A stretch of 54,088 nucleotides of DNA from the NCBI GenBank assembly GCA_002709225.1, contig PAQH01000005.1:14344-68431 (forward strand), written 5' to 3'. Below, one piece after another: positions 35,795 through 45,817 of the stretch (position 1 is the first letter of the stretch; each line of letters begins with the position of its first letter). The stretch comes from Planctomycetaceae bacterium (GTDB taxonomy: Bacteria; Planctomycetota; Planctomycetia; Pirellulales; Pirellulaceae). The position numbers were made by a program, and so were the translations under genes. Under the pieces are notes generated by a model. The model saw nothing but the letters and a program-made list of their open reading frames with translations. It made no database searches and was not told the DNA's origin.

Positions 35795-36122
35795 ACTCGG
35801 GGTGTTAGTGGTTCCACATCAGCTCGTGATGTGTATTCTCGGTCGTTTTCAGCGCCTGACGAGCCCTTTCTGGATATCCTTCGTGGCGACCTGGTGACGA
35901 GTTGTTTTCCTGCGACGGGTGTGTGATAAAGGGGGCACCGCGATTGCGCGTCTCGAGTGTGCTGCCAGAATGGCACATGACGCGGCAACGGCGCGAGAAC
36001 CTGGACGTCTAGGTTCTCCTGGCGGAACTGGTTTTCAGCGGTTGTAGCGTGACTGGAGCTTGCCGACCGTGGTGCAGTTCCGATGATGCCATTCGTTTGC
36101 ATTGAAATCTGGGAGAGAACTG
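35795..36122. other. Intergenic region upstream of the Gfo/Idh/MocA gene
   Basis: About 330 bases holding the 24-bp near-palindrome at 35995-36018. No gene, RNA or terminator with a U-tract was recognised. Confidence 0.45.
35995..36018. promoter_or_regulatory. 24-bp near-perfect palindrome, candidate operator
   Basis: The arms GAGAACCT (35995-36002) and AGGTTCTC (36011-36018) are exact reverse complements, and the centre contains the palindrome GACGTC. Only one symmetric position pair breaks the symmetry (22 of 24 bases). It lies 105 bases before the oxidoreductase start. The size and symmetry suit a dimeric repressor or activator. Confidence 0.5.
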
Positions 36123-37421
36123 ATGGGAGATCAAGCACCGTTAGGACGCCGCAAGTTACTGGTTGGCGCAGCTGCGATTGCGACTACTGCGCCGTTGACA
36201 CGTCGCGCGATTGCAGCTCCGAGTGAAATGGTCAATGTAGCGGTGCTCGGGTGCGGTCGCGGCGCGAGCCTGGCCCAGTCGTTTGCGAAGCTGGCCGAAA
36301 GCCAGGTGGTAGCAATCTGCGACATTGATCGTGGGCGTGGTGCAGCGCTTTGCGAGAAAATCGAGCAAATTTCAGGGCGCCGACCTGAATATGTCGTCGA
36401 TTATCGAACCTTGTTGGAACGAAAAGACGTCGATGCCCTGGTGGTGGCAACGCCGGACCACTGGCACGCCCCGGTGACGATTAATGCATGTGTTGCTGGT
36501 AAAGATGTGTACGTGGAAAAACCCGCGTCCCATAACGTTCGTGAAGGTCGCCTCGCAGTCGAGGCAGCTCGCAAATACCAGCGGATTGTCCAGCATGGTA
36601 CCAATCTGCGGGCGGCCCCCCATTACCGAAAGGCCTGGAAATTGCTCGCGGATGGGGTGATTGGGAAGGTGCTGATGGTCAAAGCGATCAATAACCAGCA
36701 ACGTGGCCGATTGGAGCATCGCCAGGATGAACCCGTGCCGGCGGGTGTCGACTATGATCTTTGGATGGGCCCGGCCCCCAAACGCCCTTTCAACCGAAAT
36801 CGCTTTCATTCAGGTTGGCATTGGCTATGGGACTATGGGACAGGAGACTTGGGAAATGATGGAGTGCACCAGGTCGACCTGGGCCGCTGGGCACTGAACT
36901 TGGGGGCCCCGAAAGCGGTCAGCTGCAGTGGCGCAAAGCTCGGTTGGAAAGGGGACGCCCACGAGGTCCCCGACGCGATGGTGGTCACCTGGGAGTATGA
37001 AGACCTGCTGTATGTGTTTGAGCAGCGCGATTTTACGCCCTACAGGATGCCTGCGCACCAGCTAGACAACGATAACATTTTCTATGGTGACGCGGGTTAC
37101 ATGATGGTCGATCGTGATGGGTACCGCGTTTTCCACCGGCGGGGTAAACCAGGAGTGTCGTACCACAAGAAGTGGACGGATGACGGGGCCCACTATCAGA
37201 ACTTTGTTTCCTGCGTGAAGAACCGACGGCAGGAAGAGCTGAATGCGGATATTCTCGAGGGGCATTACTCGGCGATGTTGTGCCACCTTGGCAACATTGC
37301 CTATCGTACTGGCAAACGACTGGAGTTTGACGGCGAGACCGAGACGTTTACCAACGACGCGTCCGCGAACGCCCTTCTCAGCCGTGAGTATCGTAAAGGC
37401 TATGAACTGCCGGCAATCTAA
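36123..37421 (+). CDS. Tat-signal Gfo/Idh/MocA-family oxidoreductase
   Basis: An NAD(P)-dependent sugar or polyol dehydrogenase-type protein, 432 residues. It starts with a twin-arginine signal (LGRRKLLVGAAAIATTAP), so it is probably exported; a large planctomycete subgroup shares this feature. The Rossmann segment VAVLGCGRGASLAQ near residue 40 and the conserved EKP lysine in KDVYVEKPASHN define the family. TPDHWHAP and the GWHWLWDYGTGDLGNDGVHQVD segment are typical of the exported group. The ATG at 36123 is preferred over the TTG at 36102 because GGGAGAG is spaced 5 bases from it. A near-palindrome upstream may regulate it. Substrate unknown. Confidence 0.93.
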   Translation: MGDQAPLGRRKLLVGAAAIATTAPLTRRAIAAPSEMVNVAVLGCGRGASLAQSFAKLAESQVVAICDIDRGRGAALCEKIEQISGRRPEYVVDYRTLLERKDVDALVVATPDHWHAPVTINACVAGKDVYVEKPASHNVREGRLAVEAARKYQRIVQHGTNLRAAPHYRKAWKLLADGVIGKVLMVKAINNQQRGRLEHRQDEPVPAGVDYDLWMGPAPKRPFNRNRFHSGWHWLWDYGTGDLGNDGVHQVDLGRWALNLGAPKAVSCSGAKLGWKGDAHEVPDAMVVTWEYEDLLYVFEQRDFTPYRMPAHQLDNDNIFYGDAGYMMVDRDGYRVFHRRGKPGVSYHKKWTDDGAHYQNFVSCVKNRRQEELNADILEGHYSAMLCHLGNIAYRTGKRLEFDGETETFTNDASANALLSREYRKGYELPAI

Positions 37422-37599
37422 GAAAAAGTGAAGTGCTTGTGTCCAGCTGGTGGGCACGTCTTTCCGCTTGGTGTCATGAAAGCGAATGTTGCGGAGGGTC
37501 CGGGGGACGCTACAGGCGAGAGTCATCCTGGGCGAGAGCGGCGGTATCGCCAGCCAGTGAGGACGTGACGCGCGAAATCAGGTTTGAGGAGAAACAGTG

Positions 37600-39285
37600 A
37601 TGCGATTTTTGCCGTGGTGCGAACGCGGAGTGTTGGTGCAGGTGTGCGTGGTCCTGATGTGCGTTGGGGTGGGCGCGTCTGCTGAAGAGATCACCTGGCG
37701 GGGGGCCGGTAAAGGCGGTGCAGTAGCGGCGGGGCACTCTAATTCCGTTGCCGCAGGTCTCAAGATGCTTGAGGACGGCGGCAATGCCGCCGACGCCGCC
37801 ACGGCAACGCTGCTGGCGTTGGCGGTTACCGATTATGGCCTGTTTGCGATGGGGGGTGAAGTCCCGCTGTTGATTTACGACGCGCGTAAGAAGGAGGTGA
37901 AAGTACTTTGTGGTTTGGGTTCGGCACCCTTGGATCCGCAGGCGATCGAGTGGTATTACGAAAACGGCATTCCCGCCAATGGCAGTATGAAATCTGCTCC
38001 AGTTCCAGGTGCGATCGATCTTTGCGTCACCGCCTTGCGGCTTTATGGAACCATGTCATTTGGACAGGTGGTGGCGCCTACACTGAACCTGCTTGACCAG
38101 GGCAAACCGGATTGGCATCGCAATCTGGCAATCACTCTACGCAAACTGGTCGAAACGGAGCGTTCCACGGTTGGGACACGAGAGGAAAAGCTGACGGCGG
38201 CCCGTGACCGTTTCTATAAGGGGGATATTGCTGACGAATTGGACCGCTGGTATCGGGACACCGGCGCGTTTTTACGGAAAAGTGACCTGGAGGCACATCA
38301 AACACGGGTGGAAGAACCCGTGTCGATTACCTACCGCGGCTACACCATCTATAAGTGCGGTCCGTGGACGCAAGGTCCTTACCTGTGCCAGACGCTGAAA
38401 ATGCTGGAAGCATTTCCACTAAAGCGGTTTGGCCATTTGTCGTCTCGGTATGTGCACACGGTAACGGAAGCGATGAAGCTGGCGCTGGCTGATCGGGATG
38501 AGTATTATGGTGATCCACGATTTGCCGACGTGCCGATGCAGGCGTTGCTTTCGGAAGAGTATGCCAAAGTCCGCCGTAGCCTCATCGATGGGCAGAACGC
38601 ATCGCAGCGTAGGCGTCCTGGGGACCCGTTACGGCTTCGCGCGCTATTGAGTGCGAAACGTGAAGAGGACGAGCAGACTGACATTCCAGTGCAAGATACG
38701 ACCACCTGTGTCGTCGCGGATCGCTGGGGAAATGTGGTGGCCGCCACACCGAGCTGCAATCTGGTCGGTAATCAACCCGGGCCGTCAGGAATCACGCAAG
38801 GCAATCGCGTACGCAGTTTGAACACCACGAAAGGCCATCCAAACCGGATTCAGCCAGGCAAACGCCCGCGCATCACGCTGACGCCCACATTGGTGACCCG
38901 GGATGGAGAACCGGTGCTGGCGATCAGTGTTGCGGGTGGGGATTTACAGGATCAGACAACTTTGAATATTCTTCTGAATCACGTTGAATTCGGGATGCTT
39001 CCGGAGCAAGCGGTCACGGCTCCCAGGTTCAACACATCGCACCACCAGAATTCTTTCAATCCGGTCCCGGATAGACATCAGGCCTTCGTCGGTGCCGGTA
39101 CGTTACGTGTCAATGAAAAAATTTCCGCAGCAGTACGAGAGGAGTTGAGCCAGCGTGGACACCGTATGAGTACCACTTCTGGGCCCATCGCGAATCCGGT
39201 GATGATCTATGTTGATCCAGAAACGCAAGTAATTCACGCTGCGGGTGACCCGCAGGCGGGCCGTCACGCGGCCGCTCTGCCTTGA
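37600..39285 (+). CDS. ggt: Gamma-glutamyltransferase
   Basis: N-terminal-nucleophile hydrolase that cleaves or transfers the gamma-glutamyl group of glutathione and similar peptides. The 561-residue precursor has a signal peptide (about residues 5-28, ending VGASAEE), so it is periplasmic or extracellular. The precursor self-cleaves before the nucleophile Thr367 in DTTTCVVADRWGN, giving large and small subunits. GHSNSVAAGLKMLEDGGNAADAA near the N-terminus, GSAPLDP in the middle and SVAGGDLQDQ in the small subunit are family segments. ATG 37600 is preferred over the GTG one codon earlier; GAGGA lies about 9 bases upstream. Same strand as the preceding oxidoreductase, 178 bases apart. Confidence 0.94.
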   Translation: MRFLPWCERGVLVQVCVVLMCVGVGASAEEITWRGAGKGGAVAAGHSNSVAAGLKMLEDGGNAADAATATLLALAVTDYGLFAMGGEVPLLIYDARKKEVKVLCGLGSAPLDPQAIEWYYENGIPANGSMKSAPVPGAIDLCVTALRLYGTMSFGQVVAPTLNLLDQGKPDWHRNLAITLRKLVETERSTVGTREEKLTAARDRFYKGDIADELDRWYRDTGAFLRKSDLEAHQTRVEEPVSITYRGYTIYKCGPWTQGPYLCQTLKMLEAFPLKRFGHLSSRYVHTVTEAMKLALADRDEYYGDPRFADVPMQALLSEEYAKVRRSLIDGQNASQRRRPGDPLRLRALLSAKREEDEQTDIPVQDTTTCVVADRWGNVVAATPSCNLVGNQPGPSGITQGNRVRSLNTTKGHPNRIQPGKRPRITLTPTLVTRDGEPVLAISVAGGDLQDQTTLNILLNHVEFGMLPEQAVTAPRFNTSHHQNSFNPVPDRHQAFVGAGTLRVNEKISAAVREELSQRGHRMSTTSGPIANPVMIYVDPETQVIHAAGDPQAGRHAAALP

Positions 39286-39393
39286 TCTCAAACAGGCCAG
39301 GCTGAGGATAGATTCGGTGATACGACGCGCGCGTGGTTGGTTGTAAGGTTCGGGAATTACTACGCATACCAGCCTGCAATTCAGGTGAATCGT

Positions 39394-40371
39394 ATGTTTG
39401 ACCGCCGGTCTCTGAAGCTTCCGATTGCGCTCGGCGTTTCGATGATCGTGATGCTCGTCGCGTTGATTGTCGGCTGGGTGCTGTTGACGGTCTTTGGCGC
39501 GTTGCGAGAAAGCGACCGGGCGCCTCTCTACTGGACGTTGTTGAGTGTTGGTTCTTCTATATTGGCGGCCGTGCTGGTGGGCGTTGTGATGTACTTGACA
39601 CTTTCTATCAAAGCCATCAATTTGAACCGCCGGCAGTCAAATTTCATCGATAGCGTGACCCATGAACTGAAATCACCTATCGCCTCGCTGAAACTCTATT
39701 TGCAGACATTGAGTTTGCGCCAAATTGACGAGGTTGAACGGCGCAACTTCCATCGATTCATGCTGGATGACGTCGAGAGGTTGGACCATTTGATCAACCA
39801 TTTGTTGGATGCTGGCAGCGTTGAACGATCAACGCCCGATTTGGACATCGAGGAAGTAGATCTGGCCGCGACGTTAGACGCTTGTGCAGACTCGGTGTGT
39901 CTGCGTTATCGTGTTGAGCCAGCTGTTGTGTCGCGGGAAATTTCACCGTGCTGGGTGTCCGCACGGCGCGTTGATCTAGATATGGTGTTCCGTAACTTGG
40001 TTGAAAATGCGGTGAAGTACGCGGGCGATCCACCACAGGTTCACTTGCATGCTGAGTGCATCGGTCGGACTGTCGTAGTACGCGTATCTGATAATGGTCC
40101 AGGCATACCTCGCTCGCAGCGAGGTCGGATCTTTACGCGCTTTGTGCGGCTTGGGCAGGAGTTGGAGCGGGACACCAGCGGAACGGGGCTTGGGCTTTAT
40201 ATTGTGCGGACTTTATTACAACGCTGGCGTGGACGTGTTCGTGTTTATGACCAAGAGCGAGGGTCCGGTACGGTATTTGAAGTTCATCTGCCTGCCACCG
40301 TTCAAGCACGCGGCAGTCGCGACATAACCGACGCGACAGAACATTCCGGCGAGGAAGTAGTTGAGGCATGA
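39394..40371 (+). CDS. Membrane sensor histidine kinase
   Basis: A 325-residue kinase with two TM helices (about 10-35 and 45-70) and only a 10-residue loop between them, so it has no periplasmic sensor domain. It may sense membrane state or partner proteins. The phosphoacceptor His90 is in DSVTHELKSPIASLK. The ATPase part has NLVENAVKYA, DNGPGIPRSQRG and GTGLGLYIVRTLLQ. AGGTGA lies 6 bases before ATG 39394; the longer TTG reading from 39337 adds an unlikely 19 residues. Its stop overlaps the start of the response regulator by 4 bases (ATGA), so the pair is translationally coupled. Confidence 0.93.
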   Translation: MFDRRSLKLPIALGVSMIVMLVALIVGWVLLTVFGALRESDRAPLYWTLLSVGSSILAAVLVGVVMYLTLSIKAINLNRRQSNFIDSVTHELKSPIASLKLYLQTLSLRQIDEVERRNFHRFMLDDVERLDHLINHLLDAGSVERSTPDLDIEEVDLAATLDACADSVCLRYRVEPAVVSREISPCWVSARRVDLDMVFRNLVENAVKYAGDPPQVHLHAECIGRTVVVRVSDNGPGIPRSQRGRIFTRFVRLGQELERDTSGTGLGLYIVRTLLQRWRGRVRVYDQERGSGTVFEVHLPATVQARGSRDITDATEHSGEEVVEA

Positions 40372-41087
40372 GCACCCGGTCACACATTCTCGTGGTTGAA
40401 GACGAAGCACACCTTGCGATTGGCATCAAGTTCAATCTTGAGGCAGAGGGTTATCATGTCACCACGTTGAATGAAGGCGCGACGGTGCTGCAGGTGATTC
40501 AGGAGAGTGAACCGGCGGTCGATCTGCTGATTCTGGACATTATGTTGCCAGGCATGAGTGGCTATGCGATTTGCCAGATGGTGCGAGAGGCGGGTTACGA
40601 TACCCCCATTCTCTTGCTCAGCGCACGTACCTTGCCCGAAGACCGGGCGCGCGGCTTCGACGTGGGCGCAAATCAATATCTCACCAAGCCTTTTGATTTG
40701 GACGAGTTGCTAAGTCGCACCAAGAATTTGTTGAAACTTCCCTACCGCTCTGCTTCTCCAAGGAGTTCGCTGGAGCGGACACAATTTGGTCAAACCGAGG
40801 TCAATTTTGAAACCTACGAAGCAACCGTTGACGGACTTCAAGTCCGTTTGACCAAACAAGAGATCAAGCTGCTGAAGTATTTTGTGGAGAATGAGGGGCG
40901 TGTCATTCCACGTGCGGAATTATTGGAGAAGATCTGGGGCCTGCCGGGTCATATTAACACACGTGCACCAGACCAGTTTATTCGCCGTTTGCGCAAGACT
41001 TTCGAACCAGATCCCGCGCACCCAAAGTTCTTTCTAACCATTCGTGACGCCGGTTACCGTTTCGTATCCGGTCCGGAGACGCCCTGA
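40368..41087 (+). CDS. OmpR/PhoB-family response regulator
   Basis: A 239-residue transcription factor. The receiver domain has the acidic pair in VVEDEAH, the phosphoacceptor Asp57 in LLILDIMLPG and Lys107 in YLTKPFD. A winged-helix DNA-binding domain (about 140-235) contains LTKQEIKLLKYFVENEGRVIPRAELLEKIWG and ends with TIRDAGYRFV. It is the cognate partner of the overlapping kinase gene. Target promoters are not evident; the near-palindrome at 35995 is one place to test. It is convergent with gnd across 54 bases containing CGGCGCC/GGCGCCG arms, a possible but weak terminator. Confidence 0.95.
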   Translation: MSTRSHILVVEDEAHLAIGIKFNLEAEGYHVTTLNEGATVLQVIQESEPAVDLLILDIMLPGMSGYAICQMVREAGYDTPILLLSARTLPEDRARGFDVGANQYLTKPFDLDELLSRTKNLLKLPYRSASPRSSLERTQFGQTEVNFETYEATVDGLQVRLTKQEIKLLKYFVENEGRVIPRAELLEKIWGLPGHINTRAPDQFIRRLRKTFEPDPAHPKFFLTIRDAGYRFVSGPETP

Positions 41088-41141
41088 AAGATAGCGGCGC
41101 CATGCGAGGTTTGTTTCCGCTGGTCCGGCGCCGTCTCTGCC

Positions 41142-42638
41142 TTACCCCGGTTCGCGCCGTTTGCGGATCCAGTCGGTGTGGAATGTTCCTTCGCGGTCAG
41201 TGCGTTTGTAGGTGTGGGCACCGAAGTAATCGCGTTGTGCTTGAAGCAGATTGGCAGGGAGACGTTCTGCACGGTAACTGTCGTAATAAGACAGCGCGGC
41301 GCTGAATGCCGGTACGGGAAGTCCCCTTTGGGTAGCGGCGGATACGACTTTACGCCAACTCGGCTGCGCCTGATGGACGACGTCTGTGAAATACGGGAAC
41401 AGGAGCAGGTTTTCGAGATCATTTTCCGCATCAAAGGCCTCTTTGATGCGGTCCAGGAATTGCGCGCGGATAATGCAGCCTCCACGCCACAATAACGCGC
41501 AATCCCCGTAATTCAGTGGCCAATCATACTCACGCGCTGCAGCTTGAAGCTGCACAAATCCTTGTGCGTAACTGCAGATTTTTGAGGCGTACAATGCTTG
41601 TCGAATCGCCTCAATCCATGCTTCCCGATCGACGGTTTCGATCTGGGCAGGCACCTGGTCGGGGCCCACGAGTAGCTGGCTGGCACGTTGGCGTGCCTCT
41701 TTGTGTGCCGATAGGCTGCGGGCGTAGACGGCCGTGGTGACGAGAGTGCTGGGGACTCCCAGATCAAGAGCCAGCTGGCTCATCCATTTGCCAGTCCCTT
41801 TGGCGCCGGCGGCATCGAGAATCTGGTCGATCAAGTCGCCGTCACCTTCGGGGTCGCGAACGCTGAAAATGTCGCGCGTAATTTCGATCAGGTAACTCTG
41901 GAGTTCTCCCTGGTTCCAGGTGGCGAACACGTCGTAGATTTCATCATTCGTCAGGCCAACGGCGTGCTGTAGCATCAGGTACGCTTCGCAGATCAGTTGC
42001 ATGTCGCCGTACTCGATACCGTTGTGCACCATCTTGACGTAATGGCCGGCTCCGCGCGGTCCCACCCATTCACAGCAAGGAATGTCTTCGGCGGGACCCA
42101 CCTTGGCGGCAATCGCCTGAAATAGTTCCTTGACCAGTGGCCAGGCGTCACCGCTGCCACCGGGCATCATGCTGGGGCCGAAACGCGCTCCCTCTTCACC
42201 GCCGGAGACACCGGTACCCACGTAGAGTAGCCCTTTGGACTCCACTAGCCGTGTTCGGCGTTCGGTGTCACGAAAGTGGGTGTTGCCACCATCGATGATC
42301 ACATCGCCGGACTCAAGCACGGCCAACAGTTGTTCGATCACTGCATCTGTCGGTGACAGTTCCGGGTAGAGCTGGTCGGAAAACGCTGGAACGGCGTCAC
42401 CGGATTTGATCATCAGCATGACCTTCCGGGGCCGTTTCAGTTGGGCGGCCAAGGACTCCAACGTATCGACCCCCACGATTTGGCGACCCCCGGCCTGTGG
42501 TTGGGCCAGGAATTCATCCGTTTTGCTCTTGGTCCGGTTGTACACGGCAACGCGGTAACCGTGATCTTCCATATTGAGTACCAGGTTTTGACCCATGACG
42601 GCCAAACCCATAAGCCCGATGTCACACGCCTGAGTCAT
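41142..42638 (-). CDS. gnd: 6-Phosphogluconate dehydrogenase, decarboxylating
   Basis: Oxidative pentose phosphate enzyme: 6-phosphogluconate plus NADP to ribulose 5-phosphate, CO2 and NADPH. The 498-residue long-chain form has the Rossmann start IGLMGLAVMGQNLVLNM, the NADP-ribose contact YNRTKSKTDEF, TGVSGGEEGARFGPSMMPGG, the catalytic lysine in AGHYVKMVHNGIEYGDMQ and the late KGTGKWMSQ segment. AGAGGA lies 5 bases before the ATG. It is the last gene of a probable pfp - HAD - gnd transcription unit, starting 45 bases after the HAD gene, linking glycolysis with the pentose phosphate route. Confidence 0.97.
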   Translation of the reverse strand: MTQACDIGLMGLAVMGQNLVLNMEDHGYRVAVYNRTKSKTDEFLAQPQAGGRQIVGVDTLESLAAQLKRPRKVMLMIKSGDAVPAFSDQLYPELSPTDAVIEQLLAVLESGDVIIDGGNTHFRDTERRTRLVESKGLLYVGTGVSGGEEGARFGPSMMPGGSGDAWPLVKELFQAIAAKVGPAEDIPCCEWVGPRGAGHYVKMVHNGIEYGDMQLICEAYLMLQHAVGLTNDEIYDVFATWNQGELQSYLIEITRDIFSVRDPEGDGDLIDQILDAAGAKGTGKWMSQLALDLGVPSTLVTTAVYARSLSAHKEARQRASQLLVGPDQVPAQIETVDREAWIEAIRQALYASKICSYAQGFVQLQAAAREYDWPLNYGDCALLWRGGCIIRAQFLDRIKEAFDAENDLENLLLFPYFTDVVHQAQPSWRKVVSAATQRGLPVPAFSAALSYYDSYRAERLPANLLQAQRDYFGAHTYKRTDREGTFHTDWIRKRREPG

Positions 42639-42683
42639 TGGTTCCTCTTTGATGGTTGCGAGTCGTTGGTGGTGGAAGAAACG

Positions 42684-43562
42684 CTATGATACGACAGGCC
42701 ACGGCGGCTGGTCGGGAAGCGTGGCGTCAAATTCTTTCAATAGAGCCGCCTGGTATTCTCCAGCAAAGCTGCCATTCAGTAGATGTTCGATGCCTTCGTC
42801 AAGAAGGCGTTTCCAACTTCCTTCCTCGGCGGCAGGATTGATGGGAAAGAACAGACATTGATTTGCTTTGGCAGCACGATAATCACCTGGCGCATCGCCG
42901 ATCATCAGTACACGGTCCGGGTCGTATTTGGAGGCGTTGGCCAGGGTTTGCTTTTTCGTCCCCGTTTCCTGGCCGCAAATTGCTTGCACGAAGGAGTCGA
43001 TTCCGTGTTCCGACCATTCGGCCCGCAATGCCTCGTTCGGCGTTGCCGAGCAAACAATTAGATCCGCCTGGGAACTTAGTTTTTCGAGACACTCACGGAC
43101 CCCTGGGAACGGAGGAACCCCTCGCACGATTTGCGCGACCGTTTGGTTGACTTTTTCGGACCAGTCCAAGGCTTGCCGCAAAGCCGGATCGTTGGTCTCC
43201 TGGACGCGTGCCGCTAATGCGGGGTTGCCCAGTTTGCTCTCAGTGTCGATCCACTGCAGGAGTGCGGCGGGGATGTCGATTTGGATATTGCGGTCGATGA
43301 CGGCGGGACGTTTTTGCAGCCATTGGAGTGTTTCCACGAGGGCGGGAAATCGGTTGATTCCTCGGCTCTTGGAATACAAATTGACGAATTCAGCGGCCTC
43401 TCGAGCATATTTGCTGACTGCTTGTAGGTTGTAGGAATTAATGGTGTGCGGAATGAAGCACTCTTTATGTTTTAACTCCATGGTGTCGAAGGCGCAGCCG
43501 TCTGAATCGATGGCGACCAGGAAATCATGTTGCCGGACGATTTCAAACATGGGATGGTCCAT
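42684..43562 (-). CDS. HAD-superfamily hydrolase
   Basis: A haloacid dehalogenase-type phosphatase of about 292 residues. Motif I is AIDSDGCAFDTME, with the nucleophile Asp and the acid Asp two residues on. Motif II is in IVCSATP. Motif III/IV is in the region KKQTLANASKYDPDRVLMIGDAPGDYRAA. A large helical cap of about 130 residues separates motifs I and II. Substrate unknown; its place between a PPi-phosphofructokinase and 6-phosphogluconate dehydrogenase suggests a sugar phosphate or a damaged metabolite. The frame opens at TTG 43613 immediately after the upstream stop, but ATG 43562 or 43550 is closer to the first conserved residues. No start has a good ribosome binding site. Confidence 0.87.
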   Translation of the reverse strand: MDHPMFEIVRQHDFLVAIDSDGCAFDTMELKHKECFIPHTINSYNLQAVSKYAREAAEFVNLYSKSRGINRFPALVETLQWLQKRPAVIDRNIQIDIPAALLQWIDTESKLGNPALAARVQETNDPALRQALDWSEKVNQTVAQIVRGVPPFPGVRECLEKLSSQADLIVCSATPNEALRAEWSEHGIDSFVQAICGQETGTKKQTLANASKYDPDRVLMIGDAPGDYRAAKANQCLFFPINPAAEEGSWKRLLDEGIEHLLNGSFAGEYQAALLKEFDATLPDQPPWPVVS

Positions 43563-43613
43563 TTGCAGACAAAAAACAGGATGTTGCTGGTCCGTCAACC
43601 GTTCGCTTTTCAA

Positions 43614-44903
<1,290 letters not shown>

Positions 44904-45057
44904 CGATCGCCAGGAGATTATCGGGTTGGAGATGGGGCGGAAATGGCAGCAGGAATTTTAGCGATGCCCTGGAGCGTCTTCAATGCAGGCCCCGTTGGTC
45001 AGCGTGGCGTTTCTGTGCGGGTTGGCCCGAAAACTGGTTGAGTGGCGCCGGCTGCGA

Positions 45058-45693
45058 TTAGTGTGAGTTTGCCGTGGCTTCTTCCGAGGCCAGGTACAGC
45101 CCTTGGGTTTCAATGTACTTTTCAACCGCGCGGGGCAGGCGAAAACGTACGCTTTGCCGGGCGGCGATACGTTGTCGCAGATTCGTGCTGCTCAACTCGA
45201 TTAATGGCATTTCGACTTGGCAGCGGCGCATTTGGGCAATCTGCTGCGGCTGGGCGATACTTTCCAACGGATTGAAATCAATCTCCGCCGAACCCGCTCG
45301 CCGAACGGCGATGGGTAATGCCAGCTCACAGATGCGTTGCGGCTCGCGCCAGTGACGTAAATCATGCAGCGAATCGGCGCCCATGAGGAAAAACAGTTCA
45401 GAATCCGGGTGCGCATCGTGAATGGCTTGCAGTGTTTCCCAGGTGTAACTTACGCCACCCCGGTCGAGCTCGATTGTCGAGACAATGAGTTGGCGATGTC
45501 CACTCACGGCCAATTGCAGCATCTCGACGCGTTGGTTTGCCGCGGTCAGCGTGTGTCGTTGTTTGTGAGGTGGTAAGAGGGCTGGTACGAACCAGACTTC
45601 GTCCAACGCGCATTGTTCGAGACAAGTTTCCGCCAGCAGGAGGTGGCCCACGTGGACCGGATCAAATGTACCGCCAAAGATACCCAGTCGCAT
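45058..45693 (-). CDS. nadD: Nicotinate-nucleotide adenylyltransferase
   Basis: Makes deamido-NAD from nicotinate mononucleotide and ATP in NAD synthesis. The 211 residues start with GIFGGTFDPVHVGHLLLAE, containing the HxGH nucleotide-binding motif, and end with SSTNLRQRIAARQ, the second ATP signature of the nucleotidyltransferase fold. FLMGADSLHDLRHWREP is typical of NadD. ATG 45693 is chosen because the fold starts there; the open frame runs 16 codons further. It lies 124 bases downstream of transketolase on the same strand. Confidence 0.95.
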   Translation of the reverse strand: MRLGIFGGTFDPVHVGHLLLAETCLEQCALDEVWFVPALLPPHKQRHTLTAANQRVEMLQLAVSGHRQLIVSTIELDRGGVSYTWETLQAIHDAHPDSELFFLMGADSLHDLRHWREPQRICELALPIAVRRAGSAEIDFNPLESIAQPQQIAQMRRCQVEMPLIELSSTNLRQRIAARQSVRFRLPRAVEKYIETQGLYLASEEATANSH

Positions 45694-45817
45694 GACGATC
45701 TCGTTTGTGCTGGCGAGATCGTCTGTTGGACAGTCCAACAAACGTTCTCGTGGGAAGCAGGGACGCCGCGGTCGATGTTCTGTTTCTCAGGTACGGCCAG
45801 GTATCGGGAAGGCTGCC

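Noticed and set aside
41096..41133. Bidirectional terminator between the response regulator and gnd
   Set aside because: The CGGCGCC/GGCGCCG arms enclose about 25 bases and no U-tract follows on either strand, so support is too weak for a feature.
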